Below are positions 1 to 6,934 of a DNA stretch of 9,277 nucleotides, one piece after another. Position 1 is the first letter of the stretch. The number at the start of each line of letters is the position of its first letter. Made by a program: the position numbers and the translations under genes. The stretch spans positions 1-9,277 of the forward strand of contig SEHC01000061.1 of assembly GCA_004173415.1 (NCBI GenBank), read 5' to 3'. Below the pieces are notes generated by a model, which was not told where the DNA came from, did no database searches, and worked only from the letters and a program-made list of their open reading frames with translations. The DNA comes from Lysobacteraceae bacterium (GTDB lineage: Bacteria; Pseudomonadota; Gammaproteobacteria; Xanthomonadales; Xanthomonadaceae).

Positions 1-273
1 CTGCGCTTCGACCTGGAGATGGGCTTCGACAACCGCAAGCCGGCGGCCACCGACGACATCGCCGACACCCTCAACTACAAGGCGGTCAGCCACCGGCTGG
101 TGGAGTTCGTCTCCGCATCGGACTACGGGCTGGTGGAAACCCTGGCCGAGCGTTGCGCCGAAATCGTTCTGGCCGAATTCGGCGTGGCCTGGCTGCGGCT
201 CAAGCTGAGCAAGCCCGGCGCGGTGCGCGGCGCGGTCGCGGTGGGCGTGGTCATCGAGCGTTCCCGCCGCTGA
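1..273 (+). CDS. folB: Dihydroneopterin aldolase FolB, 3' part
   Basis: Cytoplasmic enzyme of folate synthesis: it cleaves 7,8-dihydroneopterin to 6-hydroxymethyl-7,8-dihydropterin and glycolaldehyde. The frame is open from base 1, so the 5' end is outside the window. The 90 residues present compare with about 118-120 for the family, so roughly 28 are missing. Visible hallmarks are the TDDIADTLNY segment with its active-site tyrosine, the LVETLAE segment with the conserved glutamate, and the late KLSKPGAVRG stretch with the conserved lysine. The stop overlaps the folK start (TGATG at 271-275), so translation is probably coupled and the product passes straight to the next enzyme. The identification is firm; the true start cannot be seen. 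Confidence 0.93.
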   Translation: MRFDLEMGFDNRKPAATDDIADTLNYKAVSHRLVEFVSASDYGLVETLAERCAEIVLAEFGVAWLRLKLSKPGAVRGAVAVGVVIERSRR

Positions 274-806
274 TGGGCAAGGCCTACCTGAGCCTGGGCA
301 GCAACGTCGAGCCCGAGCGCAACCTGGCCTCGGCCGTGCATGCGCTGCGCCGGAGATTCGGCGACCTGCACCTGTCGCCTGTGTACCGCACCGCCGCGGT
401 CGGCTTCGAGGGCCCGGATTTCCTCAACGCGGCCGCGATCATCGAGTCGGACCTGGACGTGTTCGCGCTGAATGGCTGGCTGCATGCGCTGGAGGACGCG
501 CATGGGCGCGATCGCAGCGGGCCGCGCTTCGGCGACCGCCCGCTGGACATCGACATCGTGTTCTACGACGCGCAGGTGCTCGACGGGCCGGGCAACCTGC
601 GCCTGCCGCGTCCCGAACTCAGGCATGCCTTCGTGCTCAGGCCCTTGGCCGACATCGCGCCGGGGTTCGTCGACCCGCATTCCGGGCAGAGCCTGGCTGC
701 GCTGTGGGCGCGGTCTCCCGAGCGCGAGGCCGCCATGGCCGTGGTGGAATTTCCGGCTGCGGCCGGCCTGGCTGCCGGCACCACGTCACCCGCATCTTCC
801 GCGTGA
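273..806 (+). CDS. folK: 2-amino-4-hydroxy-6-hydroxymethyldihydropteridine pyrophosphokinase (HPPK)
   Basis: It transfers pyrophosphate from ATP to 6-hydroxymethyl-7,8-dihydropterin, the step after FolB in folate synthesis. The start at 273 is chosen because the protein then begins MGKAYLSLGSN, the normal HPPK N-terminus, and because the ATG overlaps the folB stop. There is no clear ribosome binding site, which fits translational coupling. The HPPK signature is at residues 79-98 (RDRSGPRFGDRPLDIDIVFY), with D92 and D94 as the Mg2+ ligands and R85/R89 nearby. The spacing between GPR and LDID is longer than in the E. coli enzyme, a variant form. At 177 residues it is slightly longer than the usual ~160; the last 20 or so are Ala/Ser/Thr-rich and probably disordered. 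Confidence 0.95.
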   Translation: MGKAYLSLGSNVEPERNLASAVHALRRRFGDLHLSPVYRTAAVGFEGPDFLNAAAIIESDLDVFALNGWLHALEDAHGRDRSGPRFGDRPLDIDIVFYDAQVLDGPGNLRLPRPELRHAFVLRPLADIAPGFVDPHSGQSLAALWARSPEREAAMAVVEFPAAAGLAAGTTSPASSA

Positions 807-815
807 CTTCCGGCA

Positions 816-839
816 GCTTGCGGCGGACCGCCCGCAAGC
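816..839 (+). terminator. Hairpin after folK, possible T-less terminator or attenuator
   Basis: A perfect 8-bp stem (GCTTGCGG 816-823 with CCGCAAGC 832-839) and an 8-nt loop begin 10 nt after the folK stop and lie 36 nt before the next start. No T tract follows on either strand, so this is not a standard intrinsic terminator. It could lower read-through into the DUF6159 gene or protect the folBK transcript's 3' end. Confidence 0.35.
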
Positions 840-875
840 CGCAGGCTGTGCCCATCGATCCCCGGGGGAGACAGC

Positions 876-1709
876 ATGTTCGAGAAGTTCTCGCGTAGTT
901 GGGAGCTGGCCAAGGCCAGCGCGGGCGTGTTGCGATCGGACAAGGAACTGATGCTGTTCCCGGTCATCTCGGCATTCTGCACGCTGCTGGTCATGGCCAC
1001 GTTCCTGGTCCCGGCCTTCGCCCTGCGCCTGTTCGACAACGGCTTCGGCGTGGGCGGCGCGGTGCTGGGCTTCCTGTTTTATTTCTGCCAGTACAGCGTG
1101 ATCATCTTCTTCAACTGCGCGCTGGTCGGCGCGGCGATGATCCGCCTGGACGGCGGCGACCCGACCCTGCGCGACGGCTTCGACGCGGCCCGCTCGCGGT
1201 TGCCGGCCATCCTGGGCTATGCGGCCATCGCCGCCACCGTGGGCGTGCTGCTGCAGTCGCTCAAGGGCAAGGACAACAACTTCATCGTGCGCCTGCTCGG
1301 CAGCGGCCTCGGCGCGGCCTGGACCCTGGCCACGTTCCTGGTCGTGCCGGTGCTGGTCAGCCGCGACATCGGCCCGATCGACGCGTTGAAGCAGAGCGTG
1401 GCCCTGCTCAAGCGCACCTGGGGCGAGAACGCGATCGGCAACCTCGGCATCGGCGCGGTCTTCGGCCTGGTCACCTTTGGCTTCATCCTGCTCGGCGCGG
1501 CGCTGGCGTTCCTCGCGTTCCAGGCCTCGCCGGCCCTGGCCGTGGCGGTGGTGGCGCTGTTCGTGGTCGGGCTGCTGCTGCTGGGCGTGTACCAGGCGGC
1601 GCTGAGCGGCATCTATGCGGCCGCGCTTTATCGTTATGCGGTGTCGCACGAGGCACCACCGGCGTTCCATGGCTTGATCGACCAGGCCGGCGCCCAGACC
1701 GTGCGCTGA
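876..1709 (+). CDS. DUF6159-type integral membrane protein
   Basis: Inner-membrane protein of unknown function, 277 residues. The start at 876 has a good ribosome binding site (GGGGGAG, 864-870, 5 nt upstream). Hydrophobic segments lie near residues 27-50, 60-89, 110-128, 145-163, 190-214 and 218-240, about six membrane helices. A short amphipathic N-terminus (FEKFSRSWELAKAS) precedes them. The phrase SWELAKASAGVLRSDKELM, the paired Asp/Gly turn near 92-95 and a charged segment around 164-183 (SRDIGPIDALKQSVALLKR) resemble the DUF6159 family. I see no catalytic motif. It lies 69 bp after folK on the same strand and may share its transcript, but its ribosome binding site makes it translationally independent. 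The family call is from memory; the membrane topology is clear. Confidence 0.85.
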   Translation: MFEKFSRSWELAKASAGVLRSDKELMLFPVISAFCTLLVMATFLVPAFALRLFDNGFGVGGAVLGFLFYFCQYSVIIFFNCALVGAAMIRLDGGDPTLRDGFDAARSRLPAILGYAAIAATVGVLLQSLKGKDNNFIVRLLGSGLGAAWTLATFLVVPVLVSRDIGPIDALKQSVALLKRTWGENAIGNLGIGAVFGLVTFGFILLGAALAFLAFQASPALAVAVVALFVVGLLLLGVYQAALSGIYAAALYRYAVSHEAPPAFHGLIDQAGAQTVR

Positions 1710-1726
1710 TCGCTGCGGCGGCGATC
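1708..1726. terminator. Short hairpin between convergent genes
   Basis: A 6-bp stem (GATCGC 1708-1713 with GCGATC 1721-1726) with a 7-nt loop overlaps the stop codon of the membrane protein and ends 3 nt before the stop of the convergent pteridine reductase. It has no T tract on either side. It may serve as a weak bidirectional end, but the stem is short enough to be chance in GC-rich DNA. Confidence 0.25.
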
Positions 1727-1729
1727 CCC

Positions 1730-2470
1730 TCAGCCGGCCAGCATGCGGCCGCCATCCACGCGGATCACCTGGCCGGTGGTGTAGCTGGCCTCGGCCAGCA
1801 ACCAGCGCACGGCGGCGGCGACTTCCTCCGGGGTGCCGGTGCGCGCCAGCGGAGTGCGCTCGAGCATGGCCTGTTTCGCCGCCTCGGCATGGCCTTGCTC
1901 CGGCCACAGGATCGCCCCGGGCGCGACCGCGTTGACCCGTACTTCGGGGGCCAGCTCCAGGGCCAGCGACCGGGTCGCCATTAACAGCGCCGCCTTGGCC
2001 ATGCAGTAGAGCGTATGCCTGGCCAGCGGCCGCTCGGCATAGAGGTCGATGAGGTTGACGATGGCGCCACGCGACGCTTTCAGGTGCGGTGCGGCCGCCT
2101 GGGCGAGGAAGAAGGGGGCATGGGCATTCGAAGCGAACAACTGGTCCCACTGCCGTGGCGTGGTCGTGCCGATGGGTGTCGGCTCGAACGCCGAGGCGTT
2201 GTTGACCAGCGCATCGAGGCGACCGAAACGGCCCACGGTCCGGGCCACCAGTTCGGGCAGGCGATCGAAGTCGGACAGCTCCGCCTGCAGGGTCAGCACG
2301 CTGCGCGGGCGCCGGCTTTCCAGCTCGGCGGCCAGTGCCTGCACGGCGTCTTGCGAGTGCCGGTAGTGCAGGGCCAGGTCGTAGCCGTCGGCGTGCAGGC
2401 GGCGGGCGATGGCCGCGCCGATGCGACGGGCACTGCCGGTGACCAGCGCCACGGGAGGGGGAACGGACAT
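1730..2470 (-). CDS. Pteridine reductase (PTR1/FolM-like short-chain dehydrogenase)
   Basis: NADPH-dependent reductase of the short-chain dehydrogenase fold, predicted to reduce dihydropterins (such as dihydromonapterin or dihydrobiopterin) to tetrahydropterins, possibly also dihydrofolate. The cofactor motif is TGSARRIG (residues 11-18) and HYRHS (35-39) matches the NADPH-binding region of pteridine reductases. NNAS is at 90-93, followed by AFEPTP as in PTR1. The catalytic set is D142, Y155 and K159; Asp 13 residues before Tyr, in place of the usual SDR serine, is the pteridine reductase hallmark and argues against a FabG-type ketoreductase. The 246-residue length is normal. The start has AGGAAG about 4 nt upstream. 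A weak promoter-like pair (CACAAT at 2501-2506, TTCGCC at 2525-2530, 18-bp spacer) lies in the 67-bp gap after the kinase gene, so independent transcription is possible. Proximity to folB/folK supports a pterin role. Confidence 0.87.
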   Translation of the reverse strand: MSVPPPVALVTGSARRIGAAIARRLHADGYDLALHYRHSQDAVQALAAELESRRPRSVLTLQAELSDFDRLPELVARTVGRFGRLDALVNNASAFEPTPIGTTTPRQWDQLFASNAHAPFFLAQAAAPHLKASRGAIVNLIDLYAERPLARHTLYCMAKAALLMATRSLALELAPEVRVNAVAPGAILWPEQGHAEAAKQAMLERTPLARTGTPEEVAAAVRWLLAEASYTTGQVIRVDGGRMLAG

Positions 2471-2537
2471 GGATCTTCCTGGGTCTCGAGGCCTGCCGGC
2501 ATTGTGTCGCGATCGGGCCAGCAGGGCGAATGCGGTG

Positions 2538-5345
2538 TTATCCGGCGCAGGCCTTGCCGATCGCCAGCACTTCGCGGGTCACCAGGCCGCCGTCGGGCCG
2601 CTGCTGGCGCAGTTCGGCGGCCAGCGCCTCCAGTTCGCGCCGCGCCCGGTCGCGCTGGCCCAGCGCGCAGCGCGCCTCGGCGGCGTAGGCGCGGGCGCGC
2701 CAGTGCAGCTTGGGCGCCTCGTCGCCGCCGGCCGGATGCGTGGACAGCCGCTCGAGCGTCCTGATCGCGGCCGTGGACTTTCCGATCCGCGCCTGGTGGC
2801 GGGCCATCGACAGTTCCGCCTCCAGAGTGCGCGGATGCTCCGCGCCCAGGCCGATGCGGGTCAGTTTCACCGCGCGGTCGAAACGGATCCCGGCCGCGTC
2901 CAGCTTGCCCTGGCTGTCCAGGACCTCGCCGATCATGCGATCCACTTCGCCGACCGAGGCGTCGCTGGCGCCGTAGCGGTTGGCGCGCATGAGGCGCGAT
3001 TCCAGCAAGGCCTTCATCGCCGCCTCCTGGCGTCCGGCGTGGTGCAGCACCATGCCGTAATTGAACAGGCCGTTGTGCAGGTTCTGCGAGCCGCTCGCGC
3101 CGCGCCAGATGCGCACGGCTTCGGCCAGGTCGGCCATCGCCGAGGCCATGCGGCCCTGCTCCAGGGCAATGATGCCGCGCGTGTTGAGGGCCAGCCCGGT
3201 CTCGCGGTGCTCGCGACCCAGGCTCTCGACGGTGAGCTCATACAGGGGTTCGATCTGCCGCGCCGCATCGGCATAGTGTTCCTGGTCGGTCAGGACCGCG
3301 ACCAGCAGGCGGCGCACGCCCAGGGTGGTGGGGTGCTGGTCGCCGTGCACTTCGCTGGCGATCGCCAGGGCGGTGAGCAGGGTCGACTTGGCCGCATCGA
3401 TGTCGCCGCGGCTGCGGAACAGGCGTGCCCTGCTCACCTGGATCTCGACGGTCAGCGGATTGCCGTTGCCGACGTGCTTGCGCAGGTGGGCCAGGGCCTT
3501 GTCATAGCCCGCCAGGGCGGCGTCGGTGCGGCCCAGCTCGGCCTCGTCCAGGGCCAGGTCGTACAGGTTCTCGGCGACCCCGGCCTCGTCGGCGATCGAG
3601 CGGCGCAGGGACAGCGAGCGCTCGAACAGCTGCTGGGTGCCCAGGCGCTCGCCCGCCACCCGCCGGCAGCGACCGTACTGGGACAGGAAATCGGCTTCTA
3701 GCGCGTGGTGCTGAGACGGCAGGCGCGACACCATCGCTTCAGCCGGCGCCATCACCCGCAGGCATTCGCCGGCGCGATCGAGCAGGCGCAGGATCCGCCC
3801 GTGCTGGGTCACCGCTTCGAGTTGCAGCGCCGCCGGCGGATCGTCGAGTTGCGCCAGCAGCTTCTGCTGGCGTTCCAGCAGGCCCAGCGCATCCTGGTAG
3901 TCGCCCAGGCCGATGCGCAGGCGCGTGATCACGCCGAGCAGTTCGGCCAGGGCCAGCGGCTGGCTCGCCAATTCGCGTTCGCCACGCCGCTCGCCGGCCA
4001 CCAGCAGCTTGCGCGCATCGAAGATGTTGCCCTGCTGGGCCACGCCCGCGTTGTCGAACAGGCCGATCACGAAATCCTGCATGGCTTGCGCACGCTGGGT
4101 TTCGCGCATCGCCTGACGGCCCTGCGAGACGCTGATCGCCAGTGCCACCCCCAGCAGGGACGTGGCCGCCAGGGTCGAGGCCAGCGCCCAGCGGTGCCGC
4201 AGCACGTACTTGTGCAGCTGGTAGCCCCAGCTGGGCGCACGCGCCTGCACCGGGCGGCCATGCAGGTGGCGCTGCAGGTCCAGCGACAGGGCCTCGACCG
4301 AGGCATAGCGCTGCTCGGGCTGCTTGGACAGCGCCTTGAGCACGATGTTGTCCAGGTCGCCACTGAGCCTGCGGGCATTGCGCCTGGCCTCCGGGCTGCC
4401 GTCGCGGGTACCGCCGGTGGTGCGTTGCGAGCTGACCGAGGGTTTCAGCGGTTCCACCGCCAGGATCGCCTGTTCCCATTCGGCGTCGGTCTGCCGGCGC
4501 AACCGGTAGGGCTTGGTCCCCGCCAGCACCTCGTACAGGACCACGCCCAGCGAGTACACGTCGGTCATGGTGGTGACCGGCTCCCCGCGCACCTGTTCGG
4601 GCGCGGCATAGTGCAGGGTGAACGCGCGCACCTCGGTGCGCGGATGGACCGCGACCGGCTCGGCGTCGTCGAGCAGCTTGGCGATGCCGAAATCCAGCAA
4701 CCGCACTTCGCCGGTCGAGGTGACCAGGATGTTGGAGGGCTTCAGGTCGCGGTGCACGATCAGGTTGGCGTGCGCGTGGCTGATCGCTTCGCAGACCTGC
4801 AGGAACAGTTTCAGCTTGGTGTCCACCGACATGCCATGGGCCTGGCAGTAGTCGGTGATGGGGATGCCTTCAACGTACTCGAGGGCCAGGTAGGGCTGGC
4901 CTTCGCTGCCGATGCCGGCGTCGAGCAGGCGGGCGATGTTGGGATGGGCCAGCCGCGCCAGGATCTCGCGTTCGCGGCTGAATCGCAGGCGCAGGTTGGG
5001 ATCGGCCAGGCCGGGGCGCAGCAACTTCAGCGCCACCTTGCGCTGGTACAGGCCGTCGGCCCGCGAGGCCAGCCAGACCATGCCCATGCCGCCTTCGCCG
5101 AGCAGCACTTCCATGCGGTAGGGGCCGACCAGGGTGCCGGCCTGGGGTTGCCCCGGCTTGTCCAGCAGCGGCGAGGCCATGAAGTCGTCGTCGCCTTCCT
5201 CCAGCGCCAGCAACCTCTGCAGTTCGTCGGCCAGGCCCGGATCCTGCTCGCGCAGTCCGTGCAGGTGCGCGCTGCGCGCATCGCCCTGCAGCTCGAGCAG
5301 CACGTCGAGCAGCGGGGACAGGCGTTTCCAGCGCTCGGCGTCCAT
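2538..5345 (-). CDS. Transmembrane Ser/Thr protein kinase with periplasmic TPR region (PknS/PknT-like)
   Basis: Hanks-type kinase of 935 residues, predicted to phosphorylate the sigma factor encoded just upstream. The start at 5345 is chosen because the family N-terminus (RWxxL..LLDxxLEL) begins there; the frame stays open to 5909 but that part overlaps the sigma gene. It follows the sigma stop by 23 nt. All catalytic landmarks are intact: glycine loop GEGGMG 83-88, K107, likely alpha-C E127, HRDLKPSN 198-205 (D200, N205), DFG 218-220, APE 248-250. One membrane helix lies near 386-406. Residues ~440-915 are helical repeats of the kinesin-light-chain TPR type, with recurring G-x-x-H-P-x-T-like phrases near 668-674 and 834-840. 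The expected topology is kinase in the cytoplasm and TPR region in the periplasm as sensor or docking surface. The ligand is unknown. Confidence 0.93.
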   Translation of the reverse strand: MDAERWKRLSPLLDVLLELQGDARSAHLHGLREQDPGLADELQRLLALEEGDDDFMASPLLDKPGQPQAGTLVGPYRMEVLLGEGGMGMVWLASRADGLYQRKVALKLLRPGLADPNLRLRFSREREILARLAHPNIARLLDAGIGSEGQPYLALEYVEGIPITDYCQAHGMSVDTKLKLFLQVCEAISHAHANLIVHRDLKPSNILVTSTGEVRLLDFGIAKLLDDAEPVAVHPRTEVRAFTLHYAAPEQVRGEPVTTMTDVYSLGVVLYEVLAGTKPYRLRRQTDAEWEQAILAVEPLKPSVSSQRTTGGTRDGSPEARRNARRLSGDLDNIVLKALSKQPEQRYASVEALSLDLQRHLHGRPVQARAPSWGYQLHKYVLRHRWALASTLAATSLLGVALAISVSQGRQAMRETQRAQAMQDFVIGLFDNAGVAQQGNIFDARKLLVAGERRGERELASQPLALAELLGVITRLRIGLGDYQDALGLLERQQKLLAQLDDPPAALQLEAVTQHGRILRLLDRAGECLRVMAPAEAMVSRLPSQHHALEADFLSQYGRCRRVAGERLGTQQLFERSLSLRRSIADEAGVAENLYDLALDEAELGRTDAALAGYDKALAHLRKHVGNGNPLTVEIQVSRARLFRSRGDIDAAKSTLLTALAIASEVHGDQHPTTLGVRRLLVAVLTDQEHYADAARQIEPLYELTVESLGREHRETGLALNTRGIIALEQGRMASAMADLAEAVRIWRGASGSQNLHNGLFNYGMVLHHAGRQEAAMKALLESRLMRANRYGASDASVGEVDRMIGEVLDSQGKLDAAGIRFDRAVKLTRIGLGAEHPRTLEAELSMARHQARIGKSTAAIRTLERLSTHPAGGDEAPKLHWRARAYAAEARCALGQRDRARRELEALAAELRQQRPDGGLVTREVLAIGKACAG

Positions 5346-5368
5346 CGTCGGCGACCGTCTGCCCCGGG

Positions 5369-5935
5369 TCAGTCTTCCTGCATGGCCGAGAGCAGGAACA
5401 TGCGCGCCTTCTGCCAGTCGCGGCGGATGCTGCGTTCGGAGCGCTGCAGCAGTTCGGCTATCTCCAGTTCCGACAGGCCGGCGAAATAACGCATCTCCAC
5501 CACCTGGGCCAGGCGCTCGTCGGCGGCCGCCAGCTTGTCCAGGGCATCGTTCAGCGCCAGCATGTCCTCGTCCAGGCGCAGCGGGCCCTCGACGTCCTCG
5601 GGAATCTCCGCGACCCGCTTGAGGTCGCCGCCACGTTTGCGCGCCAGCCGGTTGCGGGCGTAATCGACCACCACGCTGCGCATCGACGAGGCCGCATAGG
5701 CGAAGAAGTGCGCACGATCGTCGAACTTGGCGTTGCCGCTGCTGCCGATCAGCTTGAGGTAGGACTCGTGGACCAGGGCGGTGGCGTCCAGGGTGTAGCC
5801 GTGCTGGCCGGACAGCTGGCGCCGGGCCATGGTGTGCAGTTCCTGGTAGAGCGTGGAGAGCACATGGTCGAGCGCGGCGCGGTCGCCGTTGCGCGCCGAA
5901 TCCAGCCATACGGTGATGTCTGCTGCGTCCGCCAT
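5369..5935 (-). CDS. ECF sigma factor, TIGR02999/ECF43-like, partner of the downstream kinase
   Basis: Alternative sigma factor of 188 residues. Region 2 spans about 8-95 and region 4 about 128-185, with a helix-turn-helix at LSELEIAELLQRSERSIRRDW (154-174). The region 2.2 segment reads LDATALVHESYLKL (49-62). Typical ECF factors have an acidic DAED-type motif here that contacts the RNA polymerase beta-prime clamp; this protein has D50, A51, T52, A53. In the studied relatives EcfP/PknT (Vibrio parahaemolyticus) and EcfK/PknS (Xanthomonas citri), the kinase phosphorylates a threonine in this region to activate the factor, so T52 is the likely target. No anti-sigma gene is nearby, as expected for this group. 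The start has GGGGAAGGA just upstream. The sigma and kinase genes almost certainly form an operon. The regulon cannot be read from this window; in X. citri the pair controls a type VI secretion system. Confidence 0.93.
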   Translation of the reverse strand: MADAADITVWLDSARNGDRAALDHVLSTLYQELHTMARRQLSGQHGYTLDATALVHESYLKLIGSSGNAKFDDRAHFFAYAASSMRSVVVDYARNRLARKRGGDLKRVAEIPEDVEGPLRLDEDMLALNDALDKLAAADERLAQVVEMRYFAGLSELEIAELLQRSERSIRRDWQKARMFLLSAMQED

Positions 5936-5961
5936 CGTCCTTCCCCGGGTTTGCAGGGCCG

Positions 5962-5967
5962 AATATA
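5962..5967 (-). promoter_or_regulatory. Possible -10 element of the sigma-kinase operon
   Basis: On the minus strand TATATT sits 26 nt upstream of the sigma factor ATG, an AT-rich island in very GC-rich surroundings. No good -35 box is found 16-18 bp upstream (CCGCGC at that place), so the promoter would be weak or activator-dependent. The 67-bp gap after mutM has no convincing terminator, so read-through from mutM is also possible. Confidence 0.25.
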
Positions 5968-6002
5968 GCCCATTGGCCGCAGCGGCGCGGTTCCGGCGTT
6001 TG

Positions 6003-6815
6003 TCAGCGCTGGCAGTGGCCGCACCAGACGCTGGCGCGCTGGCCTATGTCGGCCGAGCGCAGGGCCCTGCCGCAATTGGGGCAGGGTTCGCCGCCGCGGC
6101 CGTAGGCCGACAGTTCCTGTTCGAAGTATCCCGGGGCGCCATCGGGGCTGATGAAATCGCGCAGCGTGGTGCCGCCGCGGGTGATCGCATGGGCGAGGAT
6201 GCCCTTCACCGCCGTGGCCAATGCGAGGTAGCGCTCGCGCGACACCCGGCCGGCGGCGCGCAGGGGGGAAATGCCGGCGCGGAACAGGCTTTCGGCGGCA
6301 TAGATATTGCCCACGCCCACGACCATGCGCTGGTCCATGAGGAAGGTCTTGACCGGCGCCTTGCGCCCGCGGCTGCGCTCGAACAGGTAATCGCCGTCGA
6401 AATCGGCGGACAGGGGTTCCGGCCCCAGCGCGCGCAGCAATTCGTGGGTTTCCCCAGGCGGCTGCCACAGCAGGCTGCCGAAGCGGCGCGGATCGGTGAA
6501 GCGCATCACCTGCCCGGAACTGAGCTGCAGGTCGACATGGTCGTGGATGCCGACCGGGGTGCTCGCCGGCAGCACACGCAGGCTGCCGGTCATGCCCAGG
6601 TGCAGCAGGGCGCTGCCGGCATCGGTGTCCAGCAGCAGGTACTTGGCCCGCCGGCGTACCGCGCTGATGCGCTGGCCGGGCAGCAGTTCGGTGATCTCGG
6701 CCGGGATCGGCCAGCGCAGGTCGGGCCGGCGCAGGACCACCGCACGCACGCGCCTGCCTTCGACGTGCGGGGCCAGGCCGCGACGGGTGGTTTCCACTTC
6801 GGGCAGTTCGGGCAT
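6003..6815 (-). CDS. mutM: Formamidopyrimidine-DNA glycosylase (Fpg/MutM)
   Basis: Base-excision repair enzyme that removes 8-oxoguanine and formamidopyrimidines and nicks the abasic site (bifunctional glycosylase/lyase). The protein begins MPELPEVET; after methionine removal the N-terminal proline is the catalytic nucleophile and E3 (mature E2) the acid. K58 lies in RRRAKYLL. The DNA-intercalating set is present: M75 (MTGSLR), R110 and F112 (DPRRFG). The helix-two-turn-helix motif VGVGNIYAAE is at 166-175 with N170. The C-terminal zinc finger has C245, C248, C265 and C268, and R260 sits in the DNA-binding loop. At 270 residues it is normal length and looks fully functional. No clear ribosome binding site precedes the ATG. 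It lies 119 nt after the ABC ATPase gene and 67 nt before the sigma gene, probably as an independent housekeeping gene. Confidence 0.97.
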   Translation of the reverse strand: MPELPEVETTRRGLAPHVEGRRVRAVVLRRPDLRWPIPAEITELLPGQRISAVRRRAKYLLLDTDAGSALLHLGMTGSLRVLPASTPVGIHDHVDLQLSSGQVMRFTDPRRFGSLLWQPPGETHELLRALGPEPLSADFDGDYLFERSRGRKAPVKTFLMDQRMVVGVGNIYAAESLFRAGISPLRAAGRVSRERYLALATAVKGILAHAITRGGTTLRDFISPDGAPGYFEQELSAYGRGGEPCPNCGRALRSADIGQRASVWCGHCQR

Positions 6816-6934
6816 GGGGCGGGCGGCTGAATGGGCGGCTGGCGGGAAGGCGGGAGAAACGGCTTGCTCCGCCTGATCTTGGTCCCGGTCGCGGCAAAAG
6901 CAAGCGCAGGGGCATGAGCCGCCGGCGGTGTGGC

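Noticed and set aside
3705..5489. Long plus-strand open frame of 594 codons opposite the kinase and sigma genes, with similar long frames at 2409-3701 and 5853-6830
   Set aside because: These are antisense shadows caused by high GC at third codon positions. Their translations are low-complexity Gln/His/Arg/Ala-rich sequences with no recognisable domain, while the minus-strand proteins carry complete motifs.
5346..5909. N-terminal extension of the kinase frame through the sigma factor gene
   Set aside because: The added 188 residues are Arg/Gly/Pro-rich, out of frame with the real sigma factor and unlike any kinase N-terminus. The family N-terminus starts at the ATG at 5345.
5989..5994. GGAACC on the minus strand upstream of the sigma gene, similar to an ECF -35 box, suggesting autoregulation
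   Set aside because: The spacing to the only plausible -10 (TATATT, 5962-5967) is 21 bp, too long for an ECF promoter, and the DNA preference of this sigma group is not known to me.
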